Source: Alphaproteobacteria bacterium (GTDB taxonomy: Bacteria > Pseudomonadota > Alphaproteobacteria > Rickettsiales > UBA6187). Taken from it: a stretch of DNA of 18,042 nt. The translations under genes and the position numbers were made by a program. This document shows, one piece after another, positions 7,311 to 14,070 of this stretch (position 1 is the stretch's first letter; each line of letters opens with the position of its first letter). Below the pieces are notes generated by a model. That model was not told where the DNA came from and ran no database searches. It saw only the letters and a list, made by a program, of their open reading frames with translations. The DNA lies in NCBI GenBank assembly GCA_024280585.1, contig JAJRPW010000122.1, forward strand, positions 1 to 18,042, given 5' to 3'.

Positions 7311-7602
7311 CACCCAGCCTCAAGCTATCTTTCTTATCTAGTTTTAGTTTTAGCTTTAGCTTAGACGCGCCCGCGATGCTACCCCGTTCGCTAGAGCGTT
7401 CGCTAGGGCGTTCGCTGTGGCGTTCGCTATCATTTTTATCTAGCGAATTTGTAGCATTCGCTGTGGCGTTCGCTGTACCGTTCGCTATAACCCCTTCATA
7501 AAGATACTTGTGAACCAGCCCAGGCGTTTTTTTAATACGCTTTGCAAAGTCAGCAGGTTTCAGGTTCTTTAATTCCAGCCATTCAGATAATTGCATTGTC
7601 AT
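7147..7602 (-). CDS. Cro-like HTH protein with repeat-rich, probably out-of-frame tail
   Basis: The first 38 residues (LSEWLELKNLKPADFAKRIKK region) form a helix-turn-helix of the Cro/C1 type. The gene is divergent from the cI-like repressor across shared operators, the classic place for cro. After residue 39 the protein is low complexity: ANGT/ANAT repeats, SERH/SERP/SERS/SERG repeats and a KLKLKLKL run, all from tandem DNA repeats. From about residue 100 it reads across the neighbouring 80-residue frame in a different phase. I therefore think only the N-terminal part is original and that a deletion or frameshift fused it to the structural region. The full 151 residues may still be translated. 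ATG 7602 has a weak GGGAAA upstream. Confidence 0.5.
   Translation of the reverse strand: MTMQLSEWLELKNLKPADFAKRIKKTPGLVHKYLYEGVIANGTANATANATNSLDKNDSERHSERPSERSSERGSIAGASKLKLKLKLDKKDSLRLGDVVDTAGNASRTDRNFINYIPRNQSHRCWRKNRFELNNRWGWNVLFGGWCIYSH
7342..7490. repeat. Tandem 12-bp repeats (4 + 3 copies) and 6-bp repeats in the cro-like gene
   Basis: The unit CGTTCGCTNNNN occurs four times at 7385-7432 and three times at 7455-7490 (first copy CATTCGCT), separated by 22 bases. Because 22 is not a multiple of 12 the two arrays are read in different phases, giving SERx in one and ANxT in the other. A shorter TTTTAG-type array at 7342-7359 gives the KL run. Such arrays change length by slippage. Twelve bases is a multiple of three, so copy changes keep the frame. 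Confidence 0.8.
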
Positions 7603-7646
7603 TTTGATTTCCCGATTTCGGTTAGTGAAACGAAGTAATGAGTCCG

Positions 7647-7676
7647 ACTATTTCAGACAATGCAATATTTTGTCAA
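7647..7676 (-). promoter_or_regulatory. Putative promoter of the cro-like gene
   Basis: Perfect -35 TTGACA on the minus strand (7676-7671), embedded in the palindromic operator, with AATAGT (7652-7647) 18 bases away as the best -10. The -10 is only a 4/6 match. Confidence 0.35.
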
Positions 7677-7700
7677 GACAAATATTTTCCTGTGAGGAAA
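7669..7700. promoter_or_regulatory. Repressor operators OL/OR-like, upstream block
   Basis: Two adjacent palindromes lie between the divergent regulator genes: TTTGTCAAGACAAA (7669-7682, 2-base centre) and TTTCCTGTGAGGAAA (7686-7700, perfect, 3-base centre). A similar block in inverted order lies after the repressor gene at 8467-8495. The first palindrome covers the -35 of the minus-strand promoter. Binding by the cI-like or cro-like protein is inferred. Confidence 0.6.
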
Positions 7701-7730
7701 CACCAAATTTTGCAGCTCAAGAAATTTTCC

Positions 7731-7759
7731 TTTACATTTTTTTCATGCTGTGAAATAAT
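7731..7759 (+). promoter_or_regulatory. Promoter of the cI-like repressor, predicted leaderless transcript
   Basis: TTTACA (7731-7736), a 17-base spacer and AATAAT (7754-7759) make a good sigma-70 promoter. The start point expected about seven bases after the -10 falls at 7766-7767, the A of the repressor ATG. The only Shine-Dalgarno-like GAGG lies one base before that ATG, too close to work. Confidence 0.55.
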
Positions 7760-7766
7760 CCGAGGC

Positions 7767-8342
7767 ATGGAAAAGAATAATATTTTATACTGGTTAGAGC
7801 GCAGAAGCATGAGCCCATCGGAACTTGCAAGAAAAGTGCGCACGACTCCAAGCAACATTTCACGTATCATGGCAGGAACTATGCCGCTTACTCAAGAGTG
7901 GATGGAAAAACTGGCCGCCGGATTACGCTGCAAACCCTCGCAGATACTGCCTGACACCGCTGAACCAGCCCCCAAAATGTCAGTAATTGGAGAAATCGGG
8001 GAGGGGTCAAAAATAAATTTCTTCCAGCAAAAAGACTGCGAAGAAATACCAAGTGTTGAGACGGCGGCCACACCAGTTGCCTTGAAGGTGTCAGGAAATG
8101 CGCTTTATCCATCATTCAAGAAAGGTGATGTGTTGATCTATGACATGGATGCAAAGTTTAAAAACAAGGCGTGTATTGGCCGCTTGTGCGTTGTTGAAAT
8201 ATCCCCGCGCAAGGTCATTGTCGGCGAGCTATCCGAGGGCGGCGCACCAAACACCTACAATATAAAACCCTTTAACTCCCCGCTGATTAATGCCACAAAA
8301 ATATTAACCGCCTACAAAGTTATCTGCGTCAAATATCAATAG
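7767..8342 (+). CDS. cI-like phage repressor with catalytically dead S24 domain
   Basis: A 191-residue regulator. The frame is open upstream to 7638, but the HTH begins at MEKNNILYWLERRS, so ATG 7767 is the sensible start. Residues 5-58 form a Cro/C1-type helix-turn-helix (SPSELARKVRTTPSNISRI). A LexA/CI-like S24 domain follows (about 75-191), including VSGNALYPSFKKGD. The canonical motif there is GDSMxP; here the nucleophilic Ser is A112. The Lys expected later (VKRL type) is G153 in VIVGEL. Self-cleavage therefore seems impossible, so induction by the SOS response is unlikely. It probably represses the divergent cro-like promoter and perhaps the downstream genes through the two operator blocks. 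A dead S24 fold can still mediate dimerisation. Confidence 0.82.
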   Translation: MEKNNILYWLERRSMSPSELARKVRTTPSNISRIMAGTMPLTQEWMEKLAAGLRCKPSQILPDTAEPAPKMSVIGEIGEGSKINFFQQKDCEEIPSVETAATPVALKVSGNALYPSFKKGDVLIYDMDAKFKNKACIGRLCVVEISPRKVIVGELSEGGAPNTYNIKPFNSPLINATKILTAYKVICVKYQ

Positions 8343-8466
8343 CACTTAATGTTTTTTGCTGCATCCTTGCGCAATCAAAAGTTTTTTCAAAAATAATTCC
8401 ACTCTATAAAACGCTGCATTTGCAAAGGTCGCGGCTTGTTTTTTGCTGTCTATTTTGCTTAAATAC

Positions 8467-8510
8467 TTTCCTGTCAAGAAAATATTTGTAGACAAGATAA
8501 TTTCATGCTG
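8467..8510. promoter_or_regulatory. Second repressor-operator block, downstream of the cI-like gene
   Basis: TTTCCTGTCAAGAAA (8467-8481) and TTGTAGACAA (8486-8495) repeat, in inverted order and orientation, the two palindromes at 7669-7700. TTTCATGCTG at 8501-8510 also occurs at 7741-7750. The block lies 83-127 bases before the small membrane gene, so the repressor may also control the membrane protein, excisionase and integrase genes. I find no clear -10 here. The rest of 8343-8577 holds nothing else I can support. Confidence 0.55.
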
Positions 8511-8577
8511 ATAGTTATTTTAAGAATAACAGGGCGAATTAACCGAAATGCCCTGCAACTTAAACGGGGTCAATATC

Positions 8578-8784
8578 ATGCGCAAATTCAGCGTTCGTGA
8601 GTTCTTTTCTCAATTTTTTAAAATGCTGTTTACCCTTGTTTTGCTTGGAGCAATGGGGGCGTTTTTTGCCTGGGGAACTCTTAACTGGCTAATGGGATGC
8701 TGCGAAGGCGGCTATTGTATTCCTGAAAGCATGTATCCGCAATGCGTACCGAATCAATATTATGAAATGCTTATTAACGAGTGA
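8578..8784 (+). CDS. Small single-pass membrane protein with Cys-rich tail
   Basis: A 68-residue protein, not recognised. ATG 8578 is chosen because GGGG lies eight bases upstream; the earlier in-frame ATG at 8548 has no such site. One hydrophobic helix (about residues 14-35, LFTLVLLGAMGAFFAWG) is followed by a short segment with CCEGGYC and two further polar stretches. The Cys cluster would suit a periplasmic or oxidising face. It overlaps the end of the next frame's upstream extension and lies 10 bases before the excisionase-like ATG, so it is probably in the same transcript and under the same repressor. Confidence 0.5.
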   Translation: MRKFSVREFFSQFFKMLFTLVLLGAMGAFFAWGTLNWLMGCCEGGYCIPESMYPQCVPNQYYEMLINE

Positions 8785-8794
8785 GAATAGACAT

Positions 8795-9100
8795 ATGGAA
8801 AAATACACCTTACAGGAAGTCCAGTCCGCAATGAAAGTGATAAACGAGTTCATTGGAAAGCCGGAGTTTGCTAAATTTTTAGATAATTTACTGCTGACGC
8901 CGCAACAGACGGCCGGCATTTTAAAAGTAAAAATAAAAACAATGGATATGTGGCGGCTTACGGGTGCGGGGCCATCTTATATGAAGCTCACTAAAGGCAA
9001 GCGTGGGCTTGTCCGATATTCTGTATTCGGGAAAAATGGACTGCTGAATTATATGGAAAACAATATGCAATCCAGCACTCTTGAAAACGATAATGAGTAA
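8795..9100 (+). CDS. Excisionase-like HTH DNA-binding protein
   Basis: A 101-residue protein starting at ATG 8795. Residues 35-90 fit a winged helix of the MerR/excisionase (HTH_17) type: LTPQQTAGILKVKIKTMDMW, then RLTGAGPSYMKLTKGKRGLVRYSV, where the wing and the phrase 'GxGPxYxK...VRYS' are typical. Such proteins bend DNA at att sites and steer integrase towards excision. It lies 132 bases upstream of the integrase on the same strand. The N-terminal 34 residues are an added helical part (LQEVQSAMKVINEFIGKPEF). AlpA-like transcription activators share this fold, so excisionase is likely but not proven. Confidence 0.62.
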   Translation: MEKYTLQEVQSAMKVINEFIGKPEFAKFLDNLLLTPQQTAGILKVKIKTMDMWRLTGAGPSYMKLTKGKRGLVRYSVFGKNGLLNYMENNMQSSTLENDNE

Positions 9101-9158
9101 AATATTTCAGGACAGGAAAAAAAGGGGCTTACAAGTAGAATCTATAGCGATATAAAAA

Positions 9159-9195
9159 AACAGGCTGGCAAAGTTTGACGACCTACCAGCCTGTT
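9159..9195. other. 10-bp stem-loop before the integrase gene; terminator-like on the minus strand
   Basis: AACAGGCTGG (9159-9168) pairs perfectly with CCAGCCTGTT (9186-9195) around a 17-base loop. Read on the minus strand it is followed by a run of seven T, as in a Rho-independent terminator; read on the plus strand there is no T run. It lies 37 bases before ATG 9233 and might block antisense transcripts or restrain integrase translation. Confidence 0.5.
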
Positions 9196-9232
9196 ACAAC
9201 ATCATCAACCCCATGTTTCCAAGAGGTCAAAT

Positions 9233-10477
9233 ATGAGCAGCAAGTCTATAGGCGCGAAAAAGAAAATCAAGATCAATCTTGATGTTATCAAATCAGCAAA
9301 AGCAACAGGAAAGCGTTATTATATATGGGATAGCCTGATTCCTGGGTTTATGCTTATTGTCCAGCCGTCAGGAAGTCAGGCTTTTTACCTGAATTACTAC
9401 GATGAAACCAACAGGGAAAGGCGGTTGAAAATCGGAAAGGTGGGGGGAATCAAGCCGGAACAGGCCAGAAAGGAAGCGGAAAATTTACGGGCGAGAATAA
9501 ACAATGGTGAAAATCCAGCCGAGAAAAAACACGAAACACGCATTGAGGCAAATTTTATTGAAATAGCAGAAAAATATATTGAAGAGTATGCAAAAGTTCA
9601 CAAACCCAAAAGCTGCAAAAATGATATTTCATATCTTGATAATCACCTGAAACCGTTTTTCGGAAAAAAGAAAATCAGCAAAATCAATCATAATGATGTG
9701 CAGCAATTTCATCTTAAAATGATAGGTCAGAAACCAACGGCGAATAATTGCGTCCAGGTGCTTTCAAAAATGATGAACCTTTGCGAGCAATGGGGTTTTC
9801 GCCAAAAAAACACCAACCCTTGCTATGGTTTAAAGCGCTACCCATCAAATCAGATAGAAAATTTCTTTACTCCTGACGAAATCAAAAAACTAATGCTGAC
9901 AATTGACAAACTGGAAACCGAGGGAAAAGAACGCCCCTATGAAATGGCGTTGTTTCGTATTCTTTTACTCTCCGGCCATCGTTTAAATGAGATTATGGCA
10001 CTGGAACGCTCGCAACTGGTGCGTGAGCGCAATGCGGCTTTCTGGCAAGATACCAAGACAGGAAAACGGGAAATCCCATTGTGTGAAAAGTGTTTTACAC
10101 TTATGGACGCCTTGCCAGTGGATCCAAACGACAAAACCAATGACCATATTTTTATTAGCGCGAGGCAGTCAAAAACTGGCTATATGTGGCGCCCGATAAA
10201 GGCATGGAAAAGGGTACTGATTGCCGCTGAATTGCGCTATATCCGCATCCATGATTTGCGCCACACAAACGCTTCACTTGCGGCGGCCTCCGGCGTTCCA
10301 ATTCAAGTGGTGCAAAAACGCCTTGGACACTCACAAATTCAAACAACCATGCGCTATGCGCATTTATATGATGATCCAGTGCGCCAGTCATCGGAAATGA
10401 TAAGCAGCGCAATTAACAATCTCACCAACCCTGACAGCAAAGTTGCGGATTTTCCGAAGCTGAAAGTTGTTGCTTAA
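9233..10477 (+). CDS. int: P4-type tyrosine integrase
   Basis: A complete 414-residue site-specific recombinase. The first 90 residues form the DUF4102 arm-binding domain (DSLIPGFMLIVQPSG region), which recognises att arm sites. A SAM-like core-binding domain follows (about 100-190), then the catalytic domain. Catalytic residues are all there: R250 (SGHRLNE), Lys in the TKTGKREIPL hairpin, H340-x-x-R343 in HDLRH, H366 in LGHS and the nucleophile Y375 in MRYAHL. AGAGGT lies about eight bases upstream of ATG 9233. Integrases of this family favour tRNA genes, matching the split tRNA-fMet at the element ends. The gene is about 2.6 kb from the nearer att core, so cargo lies between. It ends at a strong terminator shared with the converging SCO1 gene. 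Confidence 0.95.
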   Translation: MSSKSIGAKKKIKINLDVIKSAKATGKRYYIWDSLIPGFMLIVQPSGSQAFYLNYYDETNRERRLKIGKVGGIKPEQARKEAENLRARINNGENPAEKKHETRIEANFIEIAEKYIEEYAKVHKPKSCKNDISYLDNHLKPFFGKKKISKINHNDVQQFHLKMIGQKPTANNCVQVLSKMMNLCEQWGFRQKNTNPCYGLKRYPSNQIENFFTPDEIKKLMLTIDKLETEGKERPYEMALFRILLLSGHRLNEIMALERSQLVRERNAAFWQDTKTGKREIPLCEKCFTLMDALPVDPNDKTNDHIFISARQSKTGYMWRPIKAWKRVLIAAELRYIRIHDLRHTNASLAAASGVPIQVVQKRLGHSQIQTTMRYAHLYDDPVRQSSEMISSAINNLTNPDSKVADFPKLKVVA

Positions 10478-10483
10478 AACTCA

Positions 10484-10520
10484 AAACCGCCCTTCAGGTT
10501 CAAACCCTGACGGGCGGTTT
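10484..10520. terminator. Bidirectional terminator between int and the SCO1/SenC gene
   Basis: AAACCGCCC (10484-10492) pairs perfectly with GGGCGGTTT (10512-10520). One mismatch inward, TCAGG / CCTGA continues the stem around a 7-base loop. The A and T runs on both sides suit termination of both converging genes. Confidence 0.85.
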
Positions 10521-10545
10521 AATCTCAATGGCAAAAATCAAGACG

Positions 10546-11136
10546 CTACTTGCCGATATATTTTTTAATCATATCAGCCATTTTCGCCGTTTCGGAGTCA
10601 TGGGAGAAATGAGTTAAAAACTTCCCGTTTTTATCCATGAGATACACAAATGCAGAGTGGTTCATTGTATATTCGTCTGACGTTTTATCCACCACTTTGG
10701 AGGAGTAGACGCGATATACCTTTTCAACTGCTTTAACCTGTTCCGGCGTTCCTGTTAGCCCTGTTAATGATGGGTAAAAATTGCTCAAATAGCTGGCCAT
10801 TTGCTCTGGCGTATCTCTTTTTGGATCAACCGTAATAAAGACAGGTGCTATTTTTGTAGCATCCTTGCCGAGCAACTCCATCGCCTGAGTTATTGTAAGC
10901 AAACCTGTAGGACAAACTTCGGGGCAATTGGTAAAGCCGAAGAATACCAGCATAAATTTACCACGGAAATCTTTATCAGTGATGGTTTCGCCATTTTGAT
11001 TAATCAAGGTGAAATCACCACCAATCAGAGCTTCACCGCTGGATTTTTGAGTCTGGGCGGTTTTGTCAGGCATGAGATATAATCCCACGCCTATAGAAAG
11101 TACAATTAATGTAATAATAACCATAAGATTTTTCAT
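10546..11136 (-). CDS. SCO1/SenC family copper chaperone
   Basis: A 196-residue membrane-anchored thioredoxin-fold protein. An N-terminal helix (about residues 4-22) without clear cleavage site anchors it facing the periplasm. The copper site is intact: C71 and C75 in FTNCPEVCP, and H160 in YTMNHSAFVYLMD; ITVDPKRDTP is also typical. The family delivers copper to the CuA site of cytochrome oxidase or buffers periplasmic copper and thiol redox. ATG 11136 follows AAGGAATAAAACA, a leader identical to that of the upstream outer-membrane gene. It is the last gene of a three-gene minus-strand cassette with His/Met-rich and CPLC proteins, which supports a copper role. No cytochrome oxidase gene is in the window. 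Confidence 0.92.
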   Translation of the reverse strand: MKNLMVIITLIVLSIGVGLYLMPDKTAQTQKSSGEALIGGDFTLINQNGETITDKDFRGKFMLVFFGFTNCPEVCPTGLLTITQAMELLGKDATKIAPVFITVDPKRDTPEQMASYLSNFYPSLTGLTGTPEQVKAVEKVYRVYSSKVVDKTSDEYTMNHSAFVYLMDKNGKFLTHFSHDSETAKMADMIKKYIGK

Positions 11137-11166
11137 TGTTTTATTCCTTATTTATTGTTCAAAAAA

Positions 11167-12180
11167 TTAAAATGTCAGTTGCCAGCCAATGGTCAGGCGG
11201 TAATCAGTTTCAAGTTGTGGTCCATCTAGCTTCTGGTAAACAGGTGTGCCGGCTTCAATGGCTAATCTGTTACCTTTAAACTTTCCATCGGGTGCAACTA
11301 AATTAACCCCGACAAGCATATCAACACGCTCACCACTACGTAAATCGGTACGGGCAGTCGGAGCCATTGCAGGGTTTAACTGCGAATCGCTACCGTCAAT
11401 ATTGCCCCATGTTTTACCGTCCAGTCGCAGGGATGCACTGGCATATCTATTAATTTTACGTGCACCCCATGCAGTAAGACCATATTGATTGCCAAGGGTA
11501 TAATTATTGTCATTCTCGCCTAAACGCACAACAGCGTTTAACTGGCTTCCCCATGACCATTTTCCTATACCATCAACGTAAGTAACCCCTGGCAATATAT
11601 CATATGTTCCTGAACCTAACTGCATTGGATAAGGCAATTTCTGATTGCTACCTGCCGGTGTATCGTCGCGCTCATCAATAGAACCTGTCGGAAAACTTAA
11701 GCCTGCATTTAGCATAAACCTGCGGTGGCCTTGCTGATAAAGCGTATAAAGGCCGGTGAGTTTTGCATCGCCGATACCTTCTGATTTAGTAGTAAACGCC
11801 ACGCCCATACGGTTAACATGATCCATTGAAATACTATTATATGGCAGCATTCCCATCAGCGTCAGTCTATCGCTGACCCCATACATCAAGCCGAACATGT
11901 GCATTTGCATCGTCATTTTGGTAGGTGACACCATAAAATCATTTAACACCTGAGAAACATTAACACGGCTATTGTCATTACGGTTGCCCTTCATTTGCAT
12001 GGTATTATAGCTATAGGAAGTCATCCATTCGCCTTTGCTGTGCGGATGTTCGCCCATAACGCCAATGGGTCCGTAGGTGTGTTCTCCATGATTAGAATGG
12101 TGGTTATTGTGCTCTTGTGCCAAGGCAGGTGATACCGCAAGAAGCGCGCAAAAACCTGATAATATGATTTGTTTTCTCAT
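11167..12180 (-). CDS. His/Met-rich outer-membrane beta-barrel protein, copper-associated 'transporter' family
   Basis: A 337-residue protein with a signal peptide (MRKQIILSGFCALLAVSPALA, cleavage near residue 21-22). The mature N-terminus is very His-rich (H24, H27, H28, H31, H34, H45, H47). It is followed by Met-rich stretches such as MTMQMHMFGLMYG. The remainder alternates like a beta-barrel and ends in GWQLTF with a terminal Phe. Blocks such as FPTGSIDERDDTP and YPMQLGSGTYDILPG are familiar from conserved proteins usually annotated only as 'transporter' beside copper genes. AAAGGAA precedes ATG 12180. A role in copper or other soft-metal traffic across the outer membrane is inferred from composition and from the SCO1 and DUF2946-like neighbours. 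Confidence 0.75.
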   Translation of the reverse strand: MRKQIILSGFCALLAVSPALAQEHNNHHSNHGEHTYGPIGVMGEHPHSKGEWMTSYSYNTMQMKGNRNDNSRVNVSQVLNDFMVSPTKMTMQMHMFGLMYGVSDRLTLMGMLPYNSISMDHVNRMGVAFTTKSEGIGDAKLTGLYTLYQQGHRRFMLNAGLSFPTGSIDERDDTPAGSNQKLPYPMQLGSGTYDILPGVTYVDGIGKWSWGSQLNAVVRLGENDNNYTLGNQYGLTAWGARKINRYASASLRLDGKTWGNIDGSDSQLNPAMAPTARTDLRSGERVDMLVGVNLVAPDGKFKGNRLAIEAGTPVYQKLDGPQLETDYRLTIGWQLTF

Positions 12181-12278
12181 TGTTTTATTCCTTTAGTAAA
12201 AATTCAAAAATAGGTGTGTACGCAAACTAAACCTGCACTGATGGGCGCAGCTATATTAGCTATGCGTAAAAATCAGAA

Positions 12279-12689
12279 CTAAAGGAAATATGGAGGGGCG
12301 CGAGGGCTGGTGTCGTTTGATGCTTCATGACGGAAAGAAACTTGTGCAACATCATAATAACGAACTTGCGCGGTAGCTAATATTGGGAAATCTATAGTGC
12401 TAACGGCAGGGATAAACTTATCTATCGCGGCAGCACTGATTATACATAAAGGGCAATGCGGTCTTGGGTCATTATCCTGCGGATAGTTGCCGTTCTCAAT
12501 ATCTTTGAGGCTTATATATTTAAAGCCGCTGGCCGTACAGATAAGGATTTTGTCGCCGAACGGAGAATCAGAATTTGCAGCCGATGCGTTAGCAAACGAG
12601 AAAATCAGCGGAGAAACAATATTGAAAAACAACGCCAGAATAACAATGGCAGAAATAGATTGTCGGTGTTGTTTTTCCCTGTTTTTCAT
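12279..12689 (-). CDS. DUF2946-like protein with CPLC motif
   Basis: A 136-residue protein. An N-terminal hydrophobic helix (about 12-33, ending near ANASA) could be a signal peptide or anchor. C51 is followed by HCPLC (H78, C79, C82), and the C-terminus ends RAPPYFL. This arrangement, with a central CPLC-type motif and a terminal 'R(A/G)PP', matches the DUF2946 family, often found next to copper-uptake or copper-resistance genes. The thiols probably bind metal in the periplasm. It begins 34 bases downstream of the tRNA-fMet on the same strand, so it may be read from the tRNA promoter; a TATACA just before it is a possible separate -10. It is first in the three-gene cassette. Confidence 0.62.
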   Translation of the reverse strand: MKNREKQHRQSISAIVILALFFNIVSPLIFSFANASAANSDSPFGDKILICTASGFKYISLKDIENGNYPQDNDPRPHCPLCIISAAAIDKFIPAVSTIDFPILATAQVRYYDVAQVSFRHEASNDTSPRAPPYFL

Positions 12690-12723
12690 AACACCGTTCT
12701 TGTATAGGCTTCTCTTTTTAAAA

Positions 12724-12800
<77 letters not shown>

Positions 12801-12808
12801 ACAGGGAA

Positions 12809-12835
12809 AATATAACAAAATTTCAAGATGTGCAA
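12809..12835 (-). promoter_or_regulatory. Possible promoter of tRNA-fMet
   Basis: Minus-strand TTGCAC (12835-12830) and TATATT (12814-12809), 15 bases apart, lie nine bases before the tRNA. The spacing is short but equals that of the cold-shock promoter in this window. Confidence 0.3.
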
Positions 12836-12917
12836 TTTTTATAATTTTATTCTCACAAAAATGCAACACTTCAAATTTTCAGTTTTCAAACCATACTCAA
12901 AGTCGGTTCAAAAACTC

Positions 12918-12984
12918 TGGCCAACGTATAGCCAATAACTTATTCAGAATAACTCATACTTATTCAGAATTATTCAGTAGTAAA
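12918..12984 (+). repeat. attP arm-like direct repeat, right copy
   Basis: Ungapped match to 409-475 (46/67). It contains three TTATTCAG units. It lies 107 bases before the right att core, mirroring the 104 bases on the left. No coding frame is credible in 12801-13091. Confidence 0.55.
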
Positions 12985-13091
12985 ACAGGCAAAAAACCTG
13001 TTTCCGGCACTTCCTCAAATCCAATGAAACCAACGCTTAATGGCGGTTTTACTGGACTTTTCGCGGTTCACCCTCATAACCTGACATTCAT

Positions 13092-13139
13092 GTTATGAGC
13101 CTGACGAGCTACCGGACTGCTCCACCCCGCGACAGGGAA
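13092..13139 (-). repeat. tRNA-fMet 5' half; probable attR of the integrated element
   Basis: All 48 bases are identical to 12761-12808: the tRNA-fMet from its anticodon loop to its 5' end (13131) plus eight leader bases. The 3' half is missing here and found at 259-304. The shared core with that half is GTTATGAGC (13092-13100). Confidence 0.85.
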
Positions 13140-13300
13140 GGACGCACTTTGTACACTATCCTTTGGGGTATATCAAGAGGAATCTTATATTCGTTCAAAT
13201 AAGTTCGTCCTGTTGCAACTCTTTCTGCAATTAATAAAGTAATTTTAATCACACGCATGTATGTTAACAGAGGCCAGACAATGTTCTTACTACCCGTCAT
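13109..13300 (-). CDS. Doubtful 63-residue frame ending inside the tRNA half
   Basis: ATG 13300 has AGGAG about ten bases upstream. The product starts MTGSKNIVWPLLTYMRVI and is not recognised. It has a mildly hydrophobic start, then a basic and mixed segment. Its last 8 or so codons are read out of the tRNA 5' half, which natural genes would avoid. It may be a gene truncated by the integration, or chance. The 13140-13383 stretch otherwise holds nothing I can support. Confidence 0.2.
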   Translation of the reverse strand: MTGSKNIVWPLLTYMRVIKITLLIAERVATGRTYLNEYKIPLDIPQRIVYKVRPSLSRGGAVR

Positions 13301-13383
13301 AGTTTCCAAACTCCTATAATTTAGGGATATTTTTGATTAATAGCGCTGCATTTAAAGATGAGGGTCGTTAATAACAAAATCAG

Positions 13384-13472
13384 AGCACATTCGACAATCG
13401 GACACCTTGCTCCAGCTGAGTTTAAGGATAATTCAAATATTATAAAAAAATCTGTCCGCTAAACTGTTGACA
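13384..13472 (+). mobile_element. IS3-family remnant (transposase OrfB tail plus right end)
   Basis: The frame from 13385 encodes AHSTIGHLAPAEFKDN..., stopping at 13460-13462, again the IS3-family OrfB C-terminal tail. TGTTGACA ends at 13472, the same end as the copy at 1-98. An in-frame TGA at 13334-13336 and loss of similarity upstream show that only the last 3' part remains. The two copies have the same orientation but differ by several substitutions and a 9-base gap, so they are not a recent pair. The following stretch 13473-13690 shows no gene. Confidence 0.6.
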
Positions 13473-13691
13473 GGCCATGTTTTTATTCGCAGCCTCCCAT
13501 GTCAATAGAGCTTTGAAAAACCATACGGAATTTACCTTAAACAACTATAATGCTCTCAAATTTTGTTCTTTATCGCTTTCTCGCTCCACGTTCTACTTAA
13601 ACGGGAATTAATGAAATGACCGTGAACGCTGCCGCGTTATAGTTATAAAGAAATGTTTGGAACAAAAAATATAGTACAGATAAAACCACAA

Positions 13692-13720
13692 AGAGATCAA
13701 CCCATAACGAATTGATCTCT
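13692..13720 (-). terminator. Terminator of the cold-shock gene
   Basis: AGAGATCAA / TTGATCTCT, a 9-bp perfect stem with an 11-base loop, lies 30 bases after the cold-shock stop. On the minus strand TTTGTGGTTTT follows. Confidence 0.65.
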
Positions 13721-13749
13721 ATTAATTAATATGGTTGCAACTCTTGCGA

Positions 13750-13965
13750 CTAACCGCCTGATACAACAAGATTTTCTGCTGAAATTTTGTTGTTATCTTC
13801 ATTTTCACTTAGTTCATACTCTACGCGCTGACCTTCATCAAGGCCACGCAGGCCGGCTTGTTCAACAGCCGAAATATGTACAAAAACATCCTTTGCGCCA
13901 TCATCTGGCTGAATAAAACCATAACCTTTAGTTGGGTTAAACCACTTAACAACACCTGCTGTCAT
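13750..13965 (-). CDS. Cold-shock protein (CSD family)
   Basis: A 71-residue single cold-shock domain, the usual length. RNP1 (KGYGFIQ) and RNP2 (VFVHIS) are both present, as is the start [16 protein letters not shown]. It binds single-stranded RNA and DNA and acts as an RNA chaperone. ATG 13965 follows AGGAG ten bases upstream. The frame stays open further up, but that extension lacks homology. A promoter at 14044-14070 predicts a 5' leader of about 70 bases, which could carry temperature-sensitive structure as in other csp genes. It is monocistronic, with its own terminator. Confidence 0.93.
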   Translation of the reverse strand: MTAGVVKWFNPTKGYGFIQPDDGAKDVFVHISAVEQAGLRGLDEGQRVEYELSENEDNNKISAENLVVSGG

Positions 13966-14043
13966 AACAAAAATACTCCTAAAAATTAAAAAATCCCAAG
14001 CGTGGCAAACATATCCACCCTGAAAAGTTAATATAAACCCCAA

Positions 14044-14070
14044 AGTATACCGTATCCTCTAGCATGTCAA
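14044..14070 (-). promoter_or_regulatory. Promoter of the cold-shock gene
   Basis: Perfect TTGACA (14070-14065) and TATACT (14049-14044) on the minus strand with a 15-base spacer. Transcription would start near 14037, leaving about 70 bases of leader. Confidence 0.55.

Noticed and set aside
7385..7490. Regularly spaced 12-bp repeats as a CRISPR-like array
   Set aside because: The units are contiguous and far too short, with no spacers, and lie inside a coding frame; they are simple tandem repeats.
10484..10520. TTCAGGTTCAAACCCTGA resembling a tRNA T arm after int
   Set aside because: There is no acceptor, D or anticodon arm around it; it is the inner part of a terminator hairpin.
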